Notes under the pieces: generated by a model
Told to the model about the DNA's origin: nothing
The model's database searches: none
What the model saw: only the letters and a program-made list of their open reading frames with translations
Part shown: positions 56,041 to 64,000 of the stretch, piece after piece
Layout: every line of letters begins with the position of its first letter
Numbering within the stretch: position 1 is the first letter of the stretch
NCBI RefSeq assembly: GCF_901000735.1
Contig: NC_081544.1
Span: 14,412,115 to 14,476,114 of the forward strand
Source of the DNA: Corylus avellana
Taxonomy: Eukaryota; Streptophyta; Magnoliopsida; Fagales; Betulaceae
DNA: 64,000 bases
Direction: 5' to 3'
Program-made: the position numbers and the translations under genes

Positions 56041-56251
56041 ATTCCGGCCTGTTTGCTAGCACCTATTTTTTTCCACAATGCAATTTGTTAACCCTATAGA
56101 AATCACAACATTATCAACCGACATGATATTAAAAGAAAAAGGAACAGAAAGAAAAATCATATGAACAAATGTGATCAATATCAGTCCCAAATACAAAACG
56201 CGCCTCCAAGAGAATATTATACGTATGCTATTGAATGAAACCATGAAAGGA

Positions 56252-59200
56252 TCATCTAGGACCGGACAATTCATCTGGAGGAATGTGGGAAGCAGAATCG
56301 ACAATCCAACCAGCATTTGGGTGGGGAACATTGTTAAAGTCTTGACGAAACATTTCCTCCTTCTGCCACTCCTCCCATCTTTCGGCCAAACCGTCACCTT
56401 CAAGCATCCTAACTACCTCTGACATCTTCGGCCGTTCCATTGGGGAGCCTTGTGTGCAGAGTAAGGCCACTTGAATCAGCTGCTCCACCTGGTCCTCAAC
56501 ATACTCACCCTGCAGATCGGGATCGACCAATGTTTCCAACTTCTTATCCTTCAGAAGTCCTTTAACCTGGATAGTCAAAATTAATGTCAGGCAGTTTAAA
56601 TACTATTGGAGGGGGGGCGGAAGGAATCAGTTATTTAATGATCGAGTTGCCTGAAAAAAGTTTACCAAGGAAACTGTTGACACATAAAGTCCATACAGTA
56701 CATAACATTCAGTGACACAGCTTACATGACATGGGCTAAACAGTCATCAGCATAGGGCTATACAAAGCCAACATAGAAACAGAAATGTATTGAACAGTTA
56801 CAAGATAGTCTCTCCTGTGCAATTACTCTTTTCTGTCCAACACAATTCTACTGAACCCTTTAATCTTTGGAAATAAAGGGATATTTAAATGCAATGTAAA
56901 GAAACGTACATATTACGGTAAAGTTTTCTCAACTAGAATGAACCTTAGGCTATTGAAAAGTGGATGTCCAGGCAGCCACATGGACTCAAGAAAGATGTCC
57001 GAAATACTGTGACAACAAGGTACAACATTACAAGACAAATGATATTCTAAAAAAATTTCATTCAGTTAGTGATGGAGGAGAACTTTTATTTTAATTATGC
57101 ATGTGTGTTTTAATTTTCCCTTTTAATAAGGATTGGACTTTCCCTTTTCCATTAGGATTTTGTTTCCCCTTTTCTATTAGGATTAGGTCTTCCTTTTCCA
57201 ATTAGGATTTGTTTTCATTTTCCTTGTTTAATTAGGAGGTACCTAGCCTATATAAAGGCATCTACTTTTTGTTTTTCAATTCAGTTTGAACTATCAATTA
57301 AATTTAGTTATTTCTCTATTTGCTTATTTGGGGCCAATTAAGGTCTCTATATTTGTTTTTTCTCTCTTCCTAAATTCCCTTTTCAATCTTCAATTCTTAG
57401 TTTTGCTGCTATCATATATTGATAAAACAATCTTAGTTCTGCCCGGCGTTAATTAGCCAGCCGTATTTGCATCTTTGCATATATTCTCCCAAAAAGAAAA
57501 TGACATCTATACTGCATTTCCATGACATCTTTGTAATTTTTTTGCCTTTTTACCAGACTTGAAATCACCACTGAAATGAACATATGAAGCACCAGACAAT
57601 AGCCCCTAGTTTACGTCTCATGTGTTTTCAATATTCCCCTTAATGAACAGGTTGAAGCAACAAGCTATAACATATGAGACCCAGACAAATCACAAAAAGG
57701 ATAGAGAATTATTTAAAATAACACCATCTTATTAGTGACAAACTAATATGTAATGCGAAAATGTGACTTACGTACCCAATCAAGTAACATGACATCGTCA
57801 TCATTTGCAAGCCGAGCAAGATCAAATGCCCTTTGACCAGTTAGCAATTCAAGAAGCATGACCCCATACCCAAAAACATCAGTTTTCTCTGATGACTTTC
57901 CAGTTGAGAGGTACTCTGGTGCTATATGCCCAATTGTGCCCCGTACAGCAGTGGTCACATGAGTATCTTTGTAATCCATCAGTTTAGCCAACCCAAAGTC
58001 TCCAACAACTGCTTCGAATTCCTCATCCAACAATATGTTTGCAGCTTTTACATCACGGTGAATAATTTTAGGATCACAATGATCATGCAAATAAGCAAGC
58101 CCCCTTGCAGATCCTAATGCAATGCGCTTCCGTTTAGGCCAATCAAGTGGGGGCTGCGAATCCGAACGTTCTACAATAATGCATACATAAAAATCATGAG
58201 AGAACAATTGAACATCATAAGAACAACAGGTCACAAAACATTTGAAATTTCTTTTTCATGTGTGCATTGGAGTCTGAAAAAATAACTAGTGTTGTTTGCC
58301 AAGATGAACAATTTGTTCAGATATAGAGCCCAAGCAGTCCAAATTTGAGCCAGAGACAAGTCGAGTAACCCAAATAAAAATAATTGGTTATTTAAACTTT
58401 TTTGTTTTCTCAAAGTGGCTCAGAAATCAAACATATGTCACACATACAATTGGTATCCTAAGGATATATAAAAGTAAAACGAATTTCATCAAAGCAATGA
58501 AAATCGTTTGATTATATTTGGAAAAAGTGTAATATGTACAGAAGTGGCTAACAAGAGTACCTCTTAAACATGATGCTACACTTCCATTAACCATAAATGG
58601 ATAAACAAGCAATCGTTCTGTTGGTGTCATGCAAAAACCACGTAGACGAAGCAGATTACGATGCACAGCCATGCTGATCATTTCTACCTCTGTTTGAAAC
58701 TGCAGTTCCCCACCCTGGGTACGCTCCTCTTTAAGTCTTTTTACTGCCACTAGAGAACCATCAGCCAAGCGTCCTTTGTAAACCTTACCAAATCCACCTC
58801 TTCCTAGAATGTTTTTGTTGCTAAAGTTATCTGAAGCAACTTGCAACTCACGCAGAGAAAACCTTTTAAGCTGTCCCAGGTGAACTTCTGGATCTTCCTC
58901 AGCTGCAAACACATATAATTAAGTAAAAAATGTATCCTATGAAGCAACAATATAATGATCAAAAAAAACAAAAAAAAAAAAAAAACTTTTTTAATGACTC
59001 ACTAACCAGGTACATCAAAGAAATGATCCTGCGGTTTTCTTCGGCGCCACATAACAAGTGCAATTGCAGGGGCAGCAAAAAGCAGAGCAGCACCAGCAGC
59101 AACTCCTCCAGCGATTGCTCCAGTGGCACTACCTGAAACAATTCACCAATTTATGACTTTCATAGGCAAAGTCAAAACACAACAGGAGAGATAACTCACT

Positions 59201-60405
59201 AATCGCAATGATGACAAACTTGAAATATTCCAACACATGTTAATTCCCTCTCTCCCTCTCTCTCTTCGTAGGTGTCACGCTCTTTTTGGGGACTTCAACC
59301 TAGGTATGAGGTATATATACTAGAGGACTTTACAATTGATTTTGATACCATCATCTTCCTTTCTTTCTCCCTTCCCTTCTTTGTTTGGTCAAAGCATCAC
59401 CAAATATTAATCTCCAAAACTCTTAGGTGTCATGCTTTTTCGTAGACTTCCACCTAGACATGAAGTACATTGTACTAGAGAGGACTTCACAATTTCAGAT
59501 TTTGTCTTCAAAAGTCAAGTCTGAACCACCAAACAATGTAAATTTTCTCCTTTTCTTTGTCGAGGAAGGAGAGGAAGGGGGCTGGTAATTACTTGGAGAT
59601 GGTTTTCAAGCTCTCCTAAGGAGACATGAACTAAAGCCTGAGATAGAACCACCATCTAAAGTTTGTGAAGCAAAATAACCCATCTATGGCTGAATGCAAT
59701 CTACTTCCAGATAGTTGATCCCTAGGACAACAATTGCATATGAACCCTTCATGCTTATGTAAATCAGAAGAAGGAGGAAGAAAATAGGAAGTGGATACAT
59801 TGCAAAATCAGGCAAATAACATGTGAGGTGATTTTTTAGGGAAAGAAGTCAAAAAAGCAAAGAAACATTCATCTTGAATCTTTAAGGAGAAAAAAGTGCT
59901 AAAAAAACACAACAGACCCAGTATCTATACTACTAGAGTTAATATCTAAGATGAAAACATATTTATATTTACACACCTGCAGGAGAAGTGGGTGTTTTAG
60001 GAATAGGAGGAGGTGGAGAAACTGGTGTTGGATTGAGCTTATTATTATTAAAACTGCAAAATGGAACAAAATAAGTGAGCTAGCATTTTTGATCAGCGAT
60101 GTAGAAATGCTACCAAGAAAAACAGAAGAAAGAAATATAATTAACCTGATAGGAGTAAATAATGAAAAGGAGCCATTAGTGGGAATGTCTCCCGTTAGCT
60201 TGTTGTTTGACAGATCTCTGTATGCAACAAGAAAAGAAGATACATTACATCTTTGTAATATATAGATGATGAGAAAACTAAAATATAAAACTTATTTGAT
60301 CATGAAAAAATAAGTAATCAAGATAACACTCACAGGACTTGGAGTGAGGTAACAGTAGTTAAAATCTTTGGAATTTCTCCTGACAAGCTGTTGTTGTTGA
60401 GACGC
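56252..60405 (-). CDS. BAK1: SERK3/BAK1-like LRR receptor kinase, 3' seven exons
   Basis: A plasma-membrane co-receptor kinase that in the SERK family pairs with ligand-binding receptors (brassinosteroid, immune, peptide). The exons are 60405-60334 and 60217-60146 (72 bp each, leucine-rich repeats, [11 protein letters not shown] and [11 protein letters not shown]), 60053-59977 (Ser-Pro-rich hinge, [15 protein letters not shown]), 59132-59007 (membrane helix, [20 protein letters not shown], then [13 protein letters not shown]), 58902-58561 ([20 protein letters not shown]), 58170-57776 ([32 protein letters not shown]) and 56566-56252 ([20 protein letters not shown], ending ELSGPR, stop 56252-56254). 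Every splice has GT-AG and the phases join into one open frame of 465 residues. It is an RD kinase with all catalytic residues. The signal peptide, Leu zipper and first LRRs should lie to the right of the window. The C-terminus ([18 protein letters not shown]) points to SERK3/4 over SERK1/2. Confidence 0.93.
56567..57775 (-). other. SERK last intron with LTR-like insertion
   Basis: A 1209-bp intron before the last exon. Within it, 57060-57470 looks foreign: four copies of a TTTCCCTTTTCCATTAGGATT-like word (57115-57215), then TATA-like CCTATATAAAGGC at 57247 and a pyrimidine-rich part, as in a small copia-type LTR on the plus strand. No TSD was found. Confidence 0.45.
59133..59976 (-). repeat. 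SERK intron with two copies of an ~80-bp unit
   Basis: TAGGTGTCACGCTCTTTTTG with TATGAGGTATATATACTAGAGG (59268-59345) recurs as TAGGTGTCATGCTTTTTCG with ACATTGTACTAGAGAGGAC (59426-59510). The pair is diverged. The rest of the intron is ordinary. Confidence 0.6.
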
Positions 60406-61663
60406 CTATTTCATGCAACAGAAACGGTCATTTTACAGATAACTATAATGATACTGCAGTAATAGAACAACTATCTAATTAGTCAGTTGAATGACCAATA
60501 ACTACACATACCATAATAATTACTAGAAATAAATATAAGAATATTGGTGTAGAGTGCCAATGATCTGTAATCGCACTTAGTGGTATGCTACATCTAGCTA
60601 TGAATAATAGGTGCAATCTGACCGTGGTTAGAAGAGAAGTTATGAGCAAAATACATAAATTCTCGGTCAACATTAAACCCTTCTCATTTACTTTTTTTCA
60701 TTGCTCATTGATCATTTGAGACAACAATGCATGTGTTAGGTGTGCAAGTGGGAGTGCCAACATAAAACAATGTTGGCACAGGAGACTGGGAGCTAAACAG
60801 CTCAGCTAAAAAGAATTATTAAGTTTACATGATGACTTTCCAGCCTAAGGCTCCTTACAACTTTGTGACTTTCCAGCCTAAACCTATTATAGAAAATTAA
60901 TGACATGGACAAAGACCTTAAACTACAACTAGGAATCGACAAAAGATGGATAACATTAATTGTGGATCAATCTAGTTTACAAGTCCAAATCAAGGTTCAA
61001 AGCACACAACCTATATGGAAATTAACGACACGGTACTCTTCATAAAAGATATTCCTTGAAGAGAAAAAAAAGAAGTAAAATATTCTTGCTAGTCCGATGT
61101 TAGCCCCTAATAAAAGAAGGGAGCTTTATTGAATTTTGTGCTTACAGTTAACCTAAGGGTCCACATTCCCATGTCCAACGACAGCAATTAAAACTTCTGA
61201 TAAAAATCCTCACATAATGCATCTTCTTCCAAATTTAGGATCTCATAGTTGAATGAAATGTTCCGCACACCCCACCTTAAATAGTAAAAAAGTCTTGGTC
61301 ATATAATGTCCCTTATCCTAAATCTCATTGATGAGATTTGAAACTAAAACTTCTATGAATTTGATCCTTGACCTCTGCATCATCTTCCTACAAGATGCCA
61401 TCATTATCTAAATTCAATTTCCCTTCTATATCTTCGGCCTTCTAGATACTAACTTGTCTTCCTACTAAATTTCTTAGAATGGGTTCTGCATCTAAAATTT
61501 TGGGGCAGTCTTGACCAGCCAGAACAATGGATAGCACCTGCAATAGGTTGAAAAAAAAGGGGACTCAATCTGACAGTGCCTCTATAAACCATGATGCGTC
61601 TACTAGATTGTAAGCTTAGTTTTTCATACTCCACGGCTTTCTTATTTAATTTCTTTCCATTTT
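60406..61663 (-). other. SERK upstream intron, distal part
   Basis: Upstream of the exon at 60334-60405 no further LRR exon is found up to the window end, so this intron is at least 3.6 kb, long for SERK genes. A GACTTTCCAGCCTAA word is repeated (60834, 60867). Nothing else is recognised here. Confidence 0.5.
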
Positions 61664-63549
61664 TGTTCTAAGCGTTATTAGGGTTTGTGAGTCATTAAGG
61701 TTTGGGGGTATTTTGGTCATTGTGATATTTTCCTAAACCTATATAATAAGATGTGTGGTAAGCTACCTAACAAGAGAGTAACGTGCCACCACCTTTTTGT
61801 ATCTAAACCATTCATGCAAACTATGACATGGTTTTAAAACCTTAGGGATTAGATCTTTTACCCTTTGTTTGTAGTCTTTGTTTACGGCTCTTGTTTTTTG
61901 GTTGAACCTCATGTCCTGCTGTTGATAAGTCTCCCTCTGGTGGCAACACTGCCCGGGCATAGCACCCACACGGGCAATGCCTTGATAAAGCTCTAAAAGA
62001 GCTATTCATCATGATCTGTTGAGAACAAAAAAAAATGTTTTTGTTTGTTCTTTGTCATGGTGTAGTTTGTTATCGCGATAGTCTAATACAATTACCCAGT
62101 GAAGGTCTCTGGCAGTCTTTGTGGTGGTCAGTGACACCAACAATGGCCATAGCATTGGTTTGTGGTCATCGGTTGAGTCTGTGTCTATTATCTTTGTTGT
62201 AGCTGGAGGTTTCTATGGTGCTCAGTGGCTACTCCGGTGAAGTCTGGGGTTAAACGGTGGTTGTTTTGTGTCACCGGCAACATCTATTGTGGTTACTTTC
62301 ACTGTCACAGCCGGAAGCAATTGTTTGTGGCCAAGGTGGTTGTAAGTTGGCCCTTCATAGGTTGTAGATGGTGTCTCCAACGAGTCCTGAGTTTTCGGGG
62401 GCCTTTTGTGGTGTTTTTGGCGCTCTCTAATCTTCTCCAGCAAGTTGGTGGAGAAGACGATCCATGTTTGGTTCTGGGTGCTTGCTATTCCCTTATCCTA
62501 GATAAGGATAGCCACATTCTCAGTTTGGATAAGTTGTTCATGTTTGGGGCGGTTAAGTTCTGTTCTTGGTATTTTCTGGCCGGCTCAAGTGGTTTTTACA
62601 TGGCCCAGCCCCTGTACCGGCCGGTTCAGCATCTTCCAAATCCGGTTCAGTTGATTCCAGGTCTGGTTCATTGTGATTATGACCGGTTCAGTTGTTTCTC
62701 ATCCAGCTCAGGACATTCCAGTTCTGGTTCAGTGGTATTCAGACCAATTTAGAGCATATTATGACCGGTTCATTAATCTCCAAGACCGGTTTAGCCTCTT
62801 TTACAGCCGGTTCACTGCTCTTCTATACCGGTTCAACAAGTTTCATGTCCGATTCACTGTGGTTCACTTTGTTTCTAGGCTGGTTTGTGGTATGTTAGCC
62901 TGGTTCGTGTTGGTTTGTGCTACATGAAGCTTCCATCAGGTTTGTTGCTCAGTGAGGGTAATTCACGTTTAAGTTTTTGTTGTTGTTAATGTGATCGTCA
63001 TTTGTTATTGAGATCCGACCAGCCTAGGTGTTTTGCAGTGCTTTCCGACCGGTTAGTTGTTTTCCGATGAGATTCTACCGGCCTTGGTGTTTTGCAATGG
63101 GTTCCGACCGGTCCTTCATGTTTTCCGGCGAGATCTTATTGGCCTTTGTGTTTTTTGGCGAGATCTGACTGCTCGTTCCAGTTTCCAGCAAGTTTCTGAC
63201 CGTGTTGAAGCTTTTAGCGAATTTCCTTTTAATTTCTATTTTCACCGGTTTTTGTATTATGTGCTCAAAGCAGTTCCAGCTTGATGGGGAGTGTTAAAAA
63301 ATATGTTTTTCTAGGTTAATTTTTTGTTTCCTTGTTTCTTCCAAGTTGGGCTTATATGATATATATGCTCTAGCTTGAGAGGGAGTGTTAAAAGAGTTAT
63401 TAGTGTTCGTGAGTCATTAGGGTTTTGGGGTATTTCGGACATCGTGATATTTCCCTAAACCTATATAAGATGTGTGATAGGCTACGTAACTAGAAGAGAG
63501 TAACGTGCCTCACCTTTTTGTATCTAAACAGTTCATGCAAACTACAACA
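61664..63549 (+). mobile_element. Small copia-like non-autonomous LTR element in SERK intron
   Basis: Direct terminal repeats of 165 bp (61664-61828, 63386-63549) start TGTT..AAG.GTTATTAG and end AACTATGACA/AACTACAACA. TGGTTTTAAAACC follows the first at 61829, a decayed initiator-Met primer site (TGGTATCAGAGCC). The polypurine-like TAGCTTGAGAGGGAG precedes the second (63371-63385). Short LTRs with an iMet primer site fit TRIM-like or deleted copia elements. The internal 1.56 kb has no gag or pol. The flanking 5-mers (ATTTT, CGTTT) do not match well. It lies opposite to the gene's transcription. Confidence 0.78.
62590..62880 (+). repeat. CCGGTTCA repeats inside copia-like element
   Basis: The word CCGGTTCA or a close form (TCTGGTTCA, CCGGTTTAG) recurs about ten times at 20-30-bp spacing, followed by T-rich fillers. 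Related TCCGACCGGT and GATCTTATTGG words continue to 63200. Two overlapping plus frames stay open across it (62225-62752, 62692-62927) but match no protein. Confidence 0.75.
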
Positions 63550-64000
63550 CGTTTAATGATTAGCAAGCAGAAAAGATAACCCAAAATAAAACACCCATTA
63601 ATGAAAATATTTTTACTCCATTTTGATAAATTTTCTGAAAAACCAAAGACTCTTTAATCATAATAGTTTCCAAAAGACAATTGTTTCAATGGAAAACATT
63701 TTTCTTATCTTAGAATTCCAGCCCCCAGATTTTTGTAAATGAAGAGTTTGTAATGAATCTTAAATAACTCTCTCTCTCTCTCTCTCTCTCTCTTGCTCTT
63801 TTTGGTTAGACGACAAAATAAATATTTTCTTACCTACATTTCTAGTTTCCACTCAATGAAGTAGCGCCTAAAGACACCCAAAAAACAATGTGTAAAAATA
63901 ATTCGAAATTACTATATTTATAAAGGGGGGGGTGTTAGGCTGGAATGGCAGCAGAAAGCCATTGGGAACATGAACTCACTAGGAAATCAATATAAAGAAA
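63550..64000 (-). other. SERK intron or upstream DNA at window edge
   Basis: Ordinary AT-rich sequence with a (CT)n run at about 63770-63794 and a G8 run at 63925-63932. No exon was found. The gene continues beyond the window. Confidence 0.5.

Noticed and set aside
62225..62927. Possible new protein-coding gene on the plus strand
   Set aside because: The frames run through CCGGTTCA repeats between two LTRs, match no family and have no splice context.

Overview
This window is nuclear DNA from a flowering plant, probably a eudicot. It has split genes with GT-AG introns, a SERK-type receptor kinase, AT-rich intergenic DNA and a dense nest of plant LTR retrotransposons. I cannot name the species. 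Two cellular genes are recognisable. At the right end, on the minus strand, lie the last seven visible exons (56252-60405) of a SERK3/BAK1-like LRR receptor kinase; its 5' exons lie beyond the window. At the left end, on the minus strand, lies a broken purple acid phosphatase gene (1980-3400). It has no single long ORF and shows only as four exon-like blocks. Nearly everything else is mobile DNA.

Left part: the PAP remnant is followed by an array of five 80-bp repeats (3451-3849) and a decayed CACTA (En/Spm) transposon (TNP2 transposase plus a second gene, 4396-8848). This abuts a minus-strand Athila-like Ty3/gypsy fragment (8838-12045) split by a solo LTR. A second solo LTR lies at 12622-13970, then LTR-like debris to 16530.

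Middle part: one Athila-like element, here called E, spans 25786-54705 but has only about 11 kb of its own sequence. Its 5' LTR was entered by a solo LTR (26106-28709, itself carrying a solo LTR at 27164-28528) and by a complete non-autonomous LTR element (29402-34381). Its leader was entered by a solo LTR (34866-36079), its gag by a CACTA element (36555 to about 42960), its protease by a solo LTR (44384-47982, itself carrying a Tekay/Del-like solo LTR), and its RT by an LTR fragment (49313-50133). Left of E, a segment from about 16441 is directly repeated from about 25371 and carries the same nested junctions. The left copy holds the 5' end of element D (17221 onward), which was entered by a complete minus-strand gag-only element A (18827-25051), which in turn carries a 382-bp MITE.

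Most insertions can be bounded to the base because target-site duplications survive: ATCTT, TTACT, CCGTG, TGTAC, TTTAT, CATAT, GCACG, and 9-bp TSDs for two MITEs. Sister LTRs inside the window preserve several empty sites. The LTRs share a start like TGATRAGTGCCAAATATTGC, an end in ACAACA (TCTTGCA for E), a tRNA-Asp-type primer site and, upstream of the TATA box, clusters of a self-complementary GC-rich word of the type TGCGCTCGAGCGCA or GTGCGATCGATCGCAC. The same word is packed into the CACTA-adjacent array at 3451-3849. That shared palindromic module is the most unusual signal here.
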